A stretch of DNA of 64,000 nucleotides from Bog-532 sp963828445 (GTDB taxonomy: Bacteria; Actinomycetota; Actinomycetes; Streptosporangiales; Streptosporangiaceae): the NCBI GenBank assembly GCA_963828445.1, contig CAWHFP010000023.1:1-64000 (forward strand), given 5' to 3'. Made by a program: the position numbers and the translations under genes. The first letter of the stretch is position 1; the number at the start of each line of letters is the position of its first letter. Below the pieces are notes generated by a model. That model was not told where the DNA came from. It saw only the letters and a list, made by a program, of their open reading frames with translations, and ran no database searches. Shown here in pieces: positions 37,781 to 46,097 of the stretch.

Positions 37781-40439
37781 GTGCCCGCCAACTACGAGCA
37801 GATCCGCGACGAGAACATCGCCCGCTACGGCTGGGACACCGCGGTGCTGGATCTGCTCGGCCACCTGTACAGCGACCGCACGCACTTCATCTTCGAGCTG
37901 ATCCAGAACGCCGAGGACGCGGGCGCGACCGAGCTGTCGTTCACGGTGTTCCCGGACCGGCTCGAGGTCCGCCACGACGGCCGCCCGTTCACCGAGGCGG
38001 ACGTGCGCGGCCTGTGCGGGGTGGCCCAGAGCTCGAAATCCGGTGACCTGACCCAGATCGGCCGGTTCGGCATCGGCTTCAAGTCGGTCTACGCCTACAC
38101 CCGCAACCCGCGCGTCTACAGCGGGGCCGAGCGGTTCCGCATCGAGTCGTTCGTCCGCCCGTTCGCCCTCGACCCGGCCACCGAAACACAAACGGCCCGG
38201 AAACCGGCCCGGGTGATCCGGACGCCGAAGACGGCCGGACCCGGTTCGTGTTCCCGTTCGACCTCGACAGCGTGCCCGCCCCCACCGCGGTGACCGAGAT
38301 CGCCGCCGCCCTGAACCGGCTCGAGCCCGCGACGCTGCTGTTCCTGCGCCAGCTGAGCCGGCTGCGGGTGGCCGGAACCGGGGTCACCGAGGCGAGCCTG
38401 GTCCGTGGCACGGAACCGGGACCGGCTGGCAGCCAGCGCATCAGCGTGTCGAAAGACCGTCCCATATCGAACGTCACGTGGCTGGCGTGGTCACGGAGCC
38501 TGCCAGGCTCACCGTGGACCGGGGGCCTCGACCCTGGCCGTGGAGATCGCGTTCCGGGCCGATGCCGGGGACACCCCGTGGATCAGCCCGCTGGACCGGT
38601 CGCCGCTGAGCGTGTTCTTCCCGACCGAGAAGGAGACGTTCCTGGGCTTCGTGGCTCAGGGCCCGTACCGGACCACCCCGGCCCGGGACAACGTCCCCGA
38701 GCACGACCCGGCCAACCAGGACTTCGTGGCCCAGACCGCGGCCCTGCTGGCCGAGGTGCTCCCCGGGCTGCGGGACGCGGGACTGCTCACGGTGGCCGCG
38801 CTGACCGCCCTGCCCCTGGACCCGGCCCGGTTCCCGCCCGGCTCGATGTTCCGGCCGCTGTTCGACGTGGTGCGGGCCACGCTGGAGTCCGAGCCCCTGA
38901 TCCCGGCCGCCGACGGTGCGCCGCACCCGGCCCGGGACCTGGCCCTGGCCGCGGACCCCGGCCTGATCGGCCTGCTGAGCCCGGACCAGCTGGGGGCCCT
39001 GCTGGACACGGGCTCGCCGCTGTTCTTCGCCGACCCGGCCGTCACCCCCGAGGCCACCCCGGTCCTCTGGCGCTACCTCCGCGACGAGCTGGGCTGCCCC
39101 GAGCTGACCGCCGCCGCCCTGGTCACCGGGGCCGACGCCAGCTTCCTGGCCGCCCAGCCCGACCCCTGGCTGGCCCGCTACTACGCGTTCCTGCACACCG
39201 ACACCCGGCTGTGGCGCCCCCCGGCCACCCCGGACGAACCGCCCGCCCCGGCCCGCTCCCAGCCGATCATCCGCCTCGAAGACGGCCGCCAGGTCGCGCC
39301 CTTCGACGCCGACGGCCGCCCCACCGCCTACCTCCCCGACCTCCTGGCCCCGGCTGCGGCTCCGGCTCCGGCTCCGGCTCCGGCCTCGGCTCCGGCTCCG
39401 GCTCCGGCCCGCGATTTCCCCTCCCACCTCACAAACAACACCAGTCACAAAAACCACAGCCGCCTCAGGGGCCTCGGGGCTGGTCACGGTGCGGCGGGCG
39501 GTGGCGGCCGACCCGGCCGCGCGCCGGTTCCTGCTCGCGCTGGGCCTGGCCGAGCCGGACCGGGTGGCCGCCGTGCTGAACGGCATACTGCCCCGCTACG
39601 ACGGGCTCGACCTGGACGCCCTGGATCCGGCCCAGCACCACGCCGACCTGGAGTACGTGGCCGTGACCCTGGACGAGGCCGCCCCGGCCGACCGGGACCG
39701 GCTGCTGGAGCGGCTGCGGGACACCACGTTCCTGATCGGGGAGAACGCCGCCACCGGTGAGCCCCGGTTGCTGCCGCCGTCCCGGCTCTACCAGCGGTCC
39801 AAGCCGCTGGAGGCCTACTTCGACGGCAATCCCGACGCCTGGTTCGCCCGCGACACCTACGGCCCGTGGCTGGTCCAGCTGCGCGCGCTCGGGGTCCGCC
39901 AGGACGTCCAGCTCACCGCCCGGGAACCCGGGGAGTCGGGGCACGTGACCCTGGTGGTGGACTTCGGCCGCAACGAGCGCGGCCTGGACGGCTTCGACCC
40001 CGCCGCCGAGCTGGACGGCCTGGAGTTCGCGCTGGGCCCACCCCAGCCACGCCCTGGCCGAGTACGTGTGGAACACGCCTGCTCAGCCCCCACCGCCGGC
40101 TGATCAGCGGGCGTGGTCGAACGCTCGGTGCTGATGTCGTTCGCCGACGCCGCCCGGGAGACGGTGACGTCGGCCATCGGCCAGGCCGCGCAGACGGCGG
40201 CCTGGCTGCCGCACCCGGACGGGACGTTCCGCCGCCCGGCCGAGGTGTCCCTGGACGACCTGCCGCCCACCTTCACCCGGGACGAGGGGCTGGCCGGGGC
40301 GCTCGGCATGCCGCAGCCGGTGGTGTCGCTGGCCGCCCGCCGGCTGGGCGTACCCACCGCCGTGCTGTGGGGCCTGGCCGCCCACCCGGACCTGGTCGAG
40401 CTGGTCGAACGCGAGCTGCAGGCCCGCGACCCCCAGTGA
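37781..40439 (+). CDS. Sacsin-type Hsp90-like ATPase protein (frameshifted)
   Basis: Large soluble protein of about 880 residues with an N-terminal GHKL ATPase of the sacsin type. VPANYEQIRDENIARYGW, YSDRTHFIFELIQNAEDAGA (N-box Glu/Asn), VRHDGRPFTEADVRGLCGVA and SSKSGDLTQIGRFGIGFKSV (G-box) are all present. Later parts have PLSVFFPTEKETFLGFVAQG, RTTPARDNVPEHDPANQDFV, and near the end EYVWNTP with a shift to VVERSVLMSFADAARETV. Frame changes lie near 38210, 38520, 39480, 40040 and 40110. GTG 37781 precedes the conserved start. Relatives occur widely in actinobacteria without known function; related ATPases have been proposed in cell-defence contexts. Confidence 0.75.
39349..39411 (+). repeat. 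6-bp tandem repeat inside the sacsin-like gene
   Basis: About ten imperfect CCGGCT units, encoding an Ala-Pro run (AAAPAPAPAPASAPAPAPAR) between two conserved blocks. It is followed by an unusually A-rich stretch (39425-39460) encoding NNTSHKNHS. Probably a flexible linker prone to slippage; a frame change lies just downstream. Confidence 0.75.
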
Positions 40440-40440
40440 C

Positions 40441-40794
40441 CTACAGCTTGTCCTTGGCCGCCACGCAGAACTCGTTGCCCTCCGGGTCGGTCATCACCAC
40501 GTAGTCGTCGTCGGGCTCCCGGACGTGCCGCACCGGCCGGGCCCCCAGCTCGGTCAGCCGGGCCACCTCGGCCGCCTGGTCGTCGGTGTAGAGGTCCAGG
40601 TGCATCTGATCCCGGGCCGTGACCGGGGTTCCGGCCCGCTGCAGGGACACGTTGCCGTGGGGCCCGCGCAGGACCCGGAAGTCGTCGTCATCGTCATTCG
40701 ATGAAGGGGAAAGGTGCAGTGCCCGGGCCCAGAAACGGGTCATGAGCTCCAGGTCCGCCACGTTGATCACCGTGCTGCCGAGCCTGATCGTCAT
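40441..40794 (-). CDS. VOC (glyoxalase/bleomycin resistance-like) protein
   Basis: Intact, about 117 residues. Two beta-alpha-beta-beta-beta modules: IRLGSTVINVADLELMTRFW (start of module 1), HLSPSSNDDDDDFRVLRGPH (with an unusual five-Asp run), MHLDLYTDDQAAEVARLTEL (His as metal ligand), and YVVMTDPEGNEFCVAAKDKL (Glu as second ligand). The protein could be a dioxygenase, isomerase or drug-binding protein; nothing decides. ATG 40794 shares its A with the stop codon of the upstream GH88 gene (TGATG), so the two are coupled; GTG 40797 is an alternative. Confidence 0.85.
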   Translation of the reverse strand: MTIRLGSTVINVADLELMTRFWARALHLSPSSNDDDDDFRVLRGPHGNVSLQRAGTPVTARDQMHLDLYTDDQAAEVARLTELGARPVRHVREPDDDYVVMTDPEGNEFCVAAKDKL

Positions 40795-41876
40795 CACAGT
40801 TCTCCCGGGTCGACGAGGCCGTCCACGGCCAGCATGGCCTCCAGGGCGAAGTAGTCGCCCCAGATCAGCTCGTGCCGTTCGGCCAGGTGCTGGCGGTGGC
40901 TGTAACAGCCGTTGATCAGGCCACCGTGCGGCCCGGCGTGGTCGGCGGCCAGGGTGCCGAGGATCCGTTCGGCCGCGGCCCGGTAGCGCGCGGCCTCGCC
41001 GGTCACCGGAGCCAGCTTGGCCAGCGCGGCGGCGGCGATGGCCGCCGCCGACGTGTCCCGGGGCGCGTCCGGGATGGCCGGGTCGCCGAAGTCCCAGTAG
41101 CAGATCAGGTCGTCCGGGGCGTGGTCCAGGTACCAGTCGGCGACCCGGGTCGCCGGGCCGGTCAGCTCAGCCGACCAGTGGGTGGCCTGGGCCAGGCCGA
41201 GCATGGCCCAGGCCTGGGCCCGGGACCAGGTGCTGTGGTCCGAGATCCCGTTGGGCACTTCCTGGCCGGTCAGCTGACCGCGGTCGTCGTAGGTGGCGGA
41301 CTGGGCCATCGAGCCGTCCGCGGCCGCACAGCCGGGCCGTGTTGCTGGCGTGGGCCAGCGCCAGCTCGCGCCAGCCCGGCTCCTCGGCCCGGCCGGCCGT
41401 GGCCGCCAGCAGCGGCACCCCGCCCGGCATGCCGTCGGCGCAGGCGCCCGGGCTCGGCCAGCGGTACTGGTCCACGTCCGCGGCGCCCGGGGGCAAGACC
41501 CCGGCCACCGGATCGAAGGTCCGGCTCAGCTCGCGCGCGGCCGCCTCGGCCAGGTCGGCCTGTTCATCGCGGCCCGCCCCAGCGCGGCCAGACCCGCGCC
41601 ATACCAGAACAGGAACCCGCGCAGCATCGTCGGCGTGGTCAGCTGGGGGCGCAGCCGGCCGGCCGCCCCCGCCGCGGCCTGCGCGTACCGGTCGTCGCCG
41701 GTGGCCGCGGCGGTCAGCCACAGCAACCCGGCCCAGAACCCGCCGGTCCAGCCGCCATCGTCGGTCCAGGTCCAGGCGCCCGATCCGGGATCGGCGTAGA
41801 CCGGGAACCGGCCTTCGGATTCGGCCAGCGTGCCGTCCACCCGCCGGACCAGCCCCGCCACCGCCGTCTCAAACAA
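40794..41876 (-). CDS. GH88 unsaturated glucuronyl hydrolase-like protein (frameshifted)
   Basis: Family 88 enzymes release the unsaturated uronic acid made by polysaccharide lyases. Readable blocks: WTWTDDGGWTGGFWAGLLWL (active-site D and W region near residue 45), TPTMLRGFLFWYGAGLAALG, then ADVDQYRWPSPGACADGMPG, GISDHSTWSRAQAWAMLGLA (family WSRGQAW signature), CYWDFGDPAIPDAPRDTSAA with the catalytic Asp region, and LIWGDYFALEAMLAV. Frame changes near 41565 and 41315. TTG 41876 is preferred, with GAGAGGA upstream; an ATG or GTG is absent at that place. It fits the lyase-like genes of the EPS locus, though no signal peptide is visible. Confidence 0.82.
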
Positions 41877-41987
41877 CGCTGTCGTCCTCTCTCGCCCCGC
41901 GTGTGACACGGGCGTTGATACCCAGCGCAGGCGGGCCAACCGTCCCGGGCCGGACTACCTTGGCCGCGGCCGGGGAGAGGTAGGGCC

Positions 41988-42719
41988 ATGACCATGCGGA
42001 ACCGCGGGCTGGTGTTCGGCCTGGTAGACGAGGCAGCCGTGGTGGACGGCCTGTCGGCCCGGGGCGTCAATTACGACGCCGCCCAGGCCCCGCCCAGCGC
42101 CCAGGGCGGCCGCTGGCACGAGGATTCGGCGGCCGTGCTCATCGGCCAGGAACCGCCCGGCGATCCGGTCCCGGGCGGCCCGTGGCAGGCGGCCCGCGCG
42201 CTGGCCACCCGCTACGAGTTCGCCGACCCGGGCATTCTCCGGGCCGTCTACCGCGCCGATGCGGCTCTGCTCGGCCGCAACATGCTGATGGAAGGCCATT
42301 TCTTCGGCCTCCGGTTCTACTTCGGGGTCCGGGTCACCCACGTCTTCGACGAGACCCGCGGCCGCGAGCGGGTCTGGGGCTGGGCCTACGAGACCCTGCA
42401 GGGACATCTGGAGCAGGGCCGGATCGACTTCGCGGTGATCAAGAACCTGGCCACCGGTCAGGTCGGCTTCCGCGTGGCCGGTTACGCCCGCGCGGCCCGG
42501 CTGCCCGACCCGGTGGTCCGGCTGGGGTTCTCGGTGTTCGGCCGCTGGGTCGCGCAACGCTACTACCAGGCGGCCCGGCAGCGCCTGTATGACCTGGTCC
42601 GGGCCGGTGCCGTGCCCGCCCCGCCGGACCGGGCTGATGGCCTGGTCACCGCGCCGGCCACGGCCCGGACCACCGCCTGGGACCGGTTCGCCCCCGGCTG
42701 GCTTTACCCCGGCCCCTGA
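41988..42719 (+). CDS. DUF1990 family protein
   Basis: Intact 243 residues. The C-terminal two thirds match the DUF1990 domain: AALLGRNMLMEGHFFGLRFY, FYFGVRVTHVFDETRGRERV, WGWAYETLQGHLEQGRIDFA, VIKNLATGQVGFRVAGYARA. The family has a START/lipocalin-like shape in predictions and no known reaction. ATG 41988 is preceded by GAGAGGTAGGG. It diverges from the GH88 gene. The gene is intact unlike its neighbours. Confidence 0.8.
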   Translation: MTMRNRGLVFGLVDEAAVVDGLSARGVNYDAAQAPPSAQGGRWHEDSAAVLIGQEPPGDPVPGGPWQAARALATRYEFADPGILRAVYRADAALLGRNMLMEGHFFGLRFYFGVRVTHVFDETRGRERVWGWAYETLQGHLEQGRIDFAVIKNLATGQVGFRVAGYARAARLPDPVVRLGFSVFGRWVAQRYYQAARQRLYDLVRAGAVPAPPDRADGLVTAPATARTTAWDRFAPGWLYPGP

Positions 42720-42776
42720 CCCTCACCGGGCGCGGTCCTACGCTGATCCGGATCCCTTCTCACCCGGAGGAACGCG

Positions 42777-43080
42777 ATGACGGAGATCTCGGCCACCGAG
42801 ACGGAAACCAACCGGGAGGTCATCCGGCGATGTGCTGGCCCCGTTCGGCGCCCGGTTCTCGGCCGACGACCCGTTCCGGCCGGTCACCATCCACGGAATC
42901 TATGCCGACGGTGACACCGTGATCGTCATCTTCGATGGCCGCGGGACCGCGACCGACGGCCAGGTCTACGAGAACAGCTACGCCTGGATCATGAAGCTGG
43001 CCGACGGCCTGGTCGTGGACGGCACCGCGTTCTTCGACAGCATCTCGTTCAACGACCTCTGGTCCCGCGTCCAGCCCTGA
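42777..43080 (+). CDS. SnoaL-like/ketosteroid isomerase-fold protein, short and frameshifted
   Basis: An ideal GGAGGAA site precedes ATG 42777. The first residues (TETETNREVIRR) match the N-terminal helix of SnoaL-like proteins, and from about 42830, in another frame, APFGARFSADDPFRPVTIHG, VIVIFDGRGTATDGQVYENS and YAWIMKLADGLVVDGTAFFD give the later strands. Total about 100 codons, against 125-140 for the family, so the helix after the N-terminus and the first strand seem to be missing as well as out of frame. Probably a remnant or a locus with a larger assembly deletion. Confidence 0.6.
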
Positions 43081-43084
43081 TGCC

Positions 43085-43447
43085 TTAGGCCGGGGGGTCG
43101 GGCCGCTCGGGCCAGTAGCGGTCCCGGACCGCTCGCCGGGCCTGCCGCGCCGTCAGGAGCATCTGGCCGCCCGACCACATCCAGCCCGCCGCGACGGCCA
43201 CGTAGCCGATCGGAACCCACCAGTGGATCCGGGACGTGTCGGCCTCAGCAATGCTCAGGCCGACGAACGCCACTCCAATTCCCAGGAACAACCAGCCTCG
43301 CCAGGCATCTTTCTGCAGCTTGGGTGCGTCCTGGACGGCCGCGCGGGCCAGTCGCGGCGGCAGCGGACGGCCCCACATCATGGCCCGCAGCATGCGGCGG
43401 CGTTCCCGCCGGGAAAGCCCGGACAGCGACCCCTCGTCCACTCGCAC
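43085..43447 (-). CDS. Two-helix membrane protein, array member 4 (MMWGRPLPPRLARAAV family)
   Basis: Intact 120 residues, not recognised as a named family. N-terminus is basic and holds RRMLRAMMWGRPLPPRLARA. Two hydrophobic segments follow at about residues 50-67 (WLFLGIGVAFVGLSIAEA) and 76-95 (VPIGYVAVAAGWMWSGGQML), and a cytoplasmic-type tail with ARRAVRDRYWPER. The same N-terminal block, two helices and tail occur in the two genes just upstream. Start ATG 43447 lies 6 bp after the upstream stop. A small integral membrane protein with cytosolic ends is the simplest reading. Confidence 0.6.
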   Translation of the reverse strand: MRVDEGSLSGLSRRERRRMLRAMMWGRPLPPRLARAAVQDAPKLQKDAWRGWLFLGIGVAFVGLSIAEADTSRIHWWVPIGYVAVAAGWMWSGGQMLLTARQARRAVRDRYWPERPDPPA

Positions 43448-43453
43448 GGCCGA

Positions 43454-43861
43454 TCACGACCGCTCTGGCCAGTAACCGGTCCGGACCGTCCGCCGGGCCC
43501 GGGCCACCGCGCGGAGCCAGCTGACGCCGAGGAGCAGCCAGGCCAGTCCGGTGACGGCGAGGAGACCATCGGCCACGTGGATCAGCTCGCCCCCCGACCC
43601 GGCCGTCGCCGCCGCTACCCCCGCGAACATCAGGCTCAGCCCGATCAGGAGCCAGCCGTACCAGGCCTGGCCCTGCAGGGCAGGCGCGTGCTGGACTGCG
43701 GCTCGGGCCAGCCGCGGCGGGAGCGGGCGGCCCCACATCATCGCCGTCTGAACCTGCTTGCGCTGCTTGACCGGCAGCTCCCAGAGCACGTCGTCGTCCC
43801 AGAGTTCGGTGTCCACCGCCATCAGGAAACGCCGGCGTGGCCGCGCCGATCCTGGCCTCAT
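43454..43861 (-). CDS. Two-helix membrane protein, array member 3
   Basis: About 135 residues. Family block KQVQTAMMWGRPLPPRLARA is near residue 40, followed by APALQGQAWYGWLLIGLSLM (helix 1), LLAVTGLAWLLLGVSWL (helix 2) and ARARRTVRTGYWPERS. ATG 43861 overlaps the TGA of the upstream paralog (ATGA), so the two are translationally coupled; an internal ATG at 43822 (MAVDTELWDDD) is an alternative start. Function unknown. Confidence 0.6.
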   Translation of the reverse strand: MRPGSARPRRRFLMAVDTELWDDDVLWELPVKQRKQVQTAMMWGRPLPPRLARAAVQHAPALQGQAWYGWLLIGLSLMFAGVAAATAGSGGELIHVADGLLAVTGLAWLLLGVSWLRAVARARRTVRTGYWPERS

Positions 43862-44268
43862 CCGTCCTCCCCGATCCGTTCCGGCCAGTAGCCCTCCCGG
43901 GCCGCCCGCCCGGCCCGCCGCGTCGCCCGGAACCACAGCACGCCCACCGTCAGCCAGACCGCCCCCAGCACCTCGTGGCCGGCCCACTGCCACCAGGGCG
44001 ATGCGTGCTTGAGGATCTCCACCAAGGCCCCGGCCGCGTACAGCACGCCCGTCGCGACCAGCAGGTACCCCAGCCACGCCTGGCTCCGGAGCGTTGGGGC
44101 GTACTCCACCGCGGCGCGGGCCAGTCGCGGCGGCAGCGGCCGGCCGAACATCATGGCCGACCGCATCCGGCGGTGGTCCCGCCGGGACAGGCCGGACGAC
44201 CGCGGCCTCGGATCCCGTTGCACCACCCACAGCGGTCCCGGCCAGGGGGGCTTCTCGTTCGTCGGCAT
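43858..44268 (-). CDS. Two-helix membrane protein, array member 2
   Basis: Intact 136 residues. Family block RRMRSAMMFGRPLPPRLARA near residue 35, APTLRSQAWLGYLLVATGVL as helix 1, EVLGAVWLTVGVLWFRATR as helix 2, and RAAREGYWPERIGEDG as tail. ATG 44268 has GGAGAG upstream. It is the second gene of the four-gene array. Not recognised beyond its paralogs. Confidence 0.6.
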   Translation of the reverse strand: MPTNEKPPWPGPLWVVQRDPRPRSSGLSRRDHRRMRSAMMFGRPLPPRLARAAVEYAPTLRSQAWLGYLLVATGVLYAAGALVEILKHASPWWQWAGHEVLGAVWLTVGVLWFRATRRAGRAAREGYWPERIGEDG

Positions 44269-44289
44269 CGTCTCTCCGGTGGTCCGCAG

Positions 44290-44509
44290 TCAGGACTGCC
44301 CGGGCCAGCGCCCGGCCTGGACCGCCCGGCGGGCCCGGGCCACCGCGCCCAGCCAGAGCCCGGCCAGGACCAGAGTGCCCACGGTGACCGCGGCCCAGCA
44401 CCATGGCCCGGGCCACCGCGCGGCGGTCGGCCGCGGGCCGCCGGCCCAGGATCTCCCCGTCCCACGCCTTGTCGAACGTGACCTCCGCTCCGTCGCCCTG
44501 GATGGCCAC
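44290..44509 (-). CDS. Array member 1, truncated and frameshifted paralog
   Basis: GTG 44509, preceded by GGGAGGAA, starts VAIQGDGAEVTFDKAWDGEI and GRRPAADRRAVARAMV. A frame change near 44395 then gives VTVGTLVLAGLWLGAVARAR and RAVQAGRWPGQS. Only the second helix and the tail of the paralogs are kept: the MMWGRPLPP block and helix 1 are missing. Either a short divergent member or a copy lost by internal deletion. The ribosome site is the best of the array, so this may be the head of the operon. Confidence 0.45.
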
Positions 44510-44634
44510 TGTTCCTCCCACATCCGGTGCGGCCGGAAACCGCAATTGCCCGCTTTGTCCCCGCGAGCGCGCGTTTTATCCACCGGCCCCCCGCGAACGG
44601 CCAGGAAAACGCTTGCCCATTAGGGTGGTGAGCT

Positions 44635-45627
44635 ATGCGATTTGGTGTCTTTGTGCCTCAGGGCTGGCGGCTCGACCTGACCGGAATTGACCCCGCCGCG
44701 CAGTGGGCGGCCATGCTCGACGTCGCCCGGGCCGCCGACGACAGCCCGTTCGAATCGATCTGGGTCTACGACCACTTCCACACCGTCCCGGTGCCGACCG
44801 ATGAGGCCACGCACGAGTCGTGGTCGCTGATGGCGGCGTTCGGCGCCGCGACCAGCCGCGTCCGGCTCGGCCAGATGTGCACCTGCATGGGCTACCGCAA
44901 CCCGGCCTACCTGGCCAAGGTCGCGTCCACCATCGACATCGTGTCCGGCGGCCGGGTCGAGATGGGCATCGGGGCCGGCTGGTACGAGCACGAGTGGCGG
45001 GCCTACGGCTACGGCTTCCCGTCCGCGGGCCAGCGCATCGCCATGCTGGACGAGGGCGTGCAGATCATGCGCCAGCTCTGGACCACCGGTAAGGCCACCC
45101 TGGACGGTGAGCACTACCAGGTGAACGGGGCCATCGCCCGCCCGCTGCCGCTCCAGGAGGGCGGGATCCCGCTGTGGATCGCGGGTGGCGGCGAGAAGAA
45201 GACGCTCCGGGTCGCGGCCCGGTACGCCCAGTACACCAACTTCGACAGCACCCCCGAGGTGTTCAAGCGCAAGTCGGAGATCCTGGCCGCCCACTGCGAA
45301 GACGTCGGCACCGAGTACGACGCCATCGTCCGGTCGGCCAGCTACAACGTGGTCATCGGCGAGACCGAGAACGACGTCGCCGACAAGCTGTCCTGGGTCC
45401 GCAACCACTGGGCCCCGCACGTCCCGGCCGACCGGATGGACGGCCAGATCCAGAACCTCCAGAACAGCCCGCTGGCCGGCACCCCGGAGCAGCTCGTCGA
45501 GCGGCTCACCGAAGCCCGCGCGCTCGGCATGACCTACGCCATCACCTATTTCCCCGAGATCGCCTACGACCGGTCCGGGTTCAACCTGTTCACCGAGAAG
45601 GTCATCCCGGCCCTGGCCAACGCCTGA
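44635..45627 (+). CDS. LLM-class F420-dependent oxidoreductase
   Basis: Intact 330 residues. Luciferase-like monooxygenase/F420 family: MRFGVFVPQGW, FESIWVYDHFHTVPVPTDEA (active-site His region), RVRLGQMCTCMGYRNPAYLA, IDIVSGGRVEMGIGAGWYEH (family GAGW signature), GIPLWIAGGGEKKTLRVAAR. The overall layout is that of actinobacterial F420-dependent reductases; the cofactor is inferred from family. It diverges from the membrane-protein array (125 bp gap) and ends before a hairpin terminator. Substrate unknown. Confidence 0.88.
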   Translation: MRFGVFVPQGWRLDLTGIDPAAQWAAMLDVARAADDSPFESIWVYDHFHTVPVPTDEATHESWSLMAAFGAATSRVRLGQMCTCMGYRNPAYLAKVASTIDIVSGGRVEMGIGAGWYEHEWRAYGYGFPSAGQRIAMLDEGVQIMRQLWTTGKATLDGEHYQVNGAIARPLPLQEGGIPLWIAGGGEKKTLRVAARYAQYTNFDSTPEVFKRKSEILAAHCEDVGTEYDAIVRSASYNVVIGETENDVADKLSWVRNHWAPHVPADRMDGQIQNLQNSPLAGTPEQLVERLTEARALGMTYAITYFPEIAYDRSGFNLFTEKVIPALANA

Positions 45628-45641
45628 GCCGTAGCCGCCGC

Positions 45642-45678
45642 AGCGTCCGGCCGGGAGCTGACCTCCCGGCCGGACGCT
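45642..45678. terminator. Strong hairpin between convergent genes
   Basis: Perfect 16-bp stem AGCGTCCGGCCGGGAG (45642-45657) and its complement (45663-45678) with a 5 nt loop. No T-tract follows, as is common for actinobacterial terminators. It would serve both the LLM gene and the convergent small membrane protein gene. Confidence 0.75.
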
Positions 45679-45708
45679 GAGGTCATCTCTCCCGGCCGGG
45701 CGGCCGAG

Positions 45709-46038
45709 TCACCGCGGGCGCTGAGACCCGGTTTTGTCGACGATGGGTGCCTCGCCCGGCGAAAGCGGTCGGCCGCCCTGACCCAGCTGGTCCTCGTGCA
45801 GGTCCCGCAACGCCCGGCCCGCGTTGTAGATCGGGTCCCGGCCCGCCTGCCGGGCCCGGGACCGGAGGTAGTTACCCACCGCCACGACCGCGCCGCCCAC
45901 GATCGCGATGATCAGCGTGGTCTGGTTGTGGTGGGTGCCATGCTCGCCGTAGTAGTAGATCAGGCCGAACGCCACGCCAGTGACGGCGAAGATGATGACG
46001 CTGCGGGCGATGTGCGACCAGCTCGACCCGGATCTCAT
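45709..46038 (-). CDS. Small membrane protein of unknown function
   Basis: About 109 residues from ATG 46038 (an in-frame ATG at 46074 adds 12 residues). Two hydrophobic segments: ARSVIIFAVTGVAFGLIYYY at about residues 10-30 and LIIAIVGGAVVAVGNYLRSR at about 42-60, joined by a His-rich turn (EHGTHHNQTT). The C-terminus is hydrophilic. It is not obviously related to the two-helix array at 43-44.5 kb. It diverges from the hydrolase gene across 59 bp. Confidence 0.6.
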   Translation of the reverse strand: MRSGSSWSHIARSVIIFAVTGVAFGLIYYYGEHGTHHNQTTLIIAIVGGAVVAVGNYLRSRARQAGRDPIYNAGRALRDLHEDQLGQGGRPLSPGEAPIVDKTGSQRPR

Positions 46039-46097
46039 GCGGAATTTTGTACCCGGGCACCGCTTATTACCCATCGCCCCGGTCGTCTGCCCTGGTG

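Noticed and set aside
37781..40439. Known anti-phage defence system around the sacsin-like ATPase
   Set aside because: No nuclease, helicase, reverse transcriptase, TIR or other effector neighbours; the adjacent genes are VOC, GH88 and DUF218.
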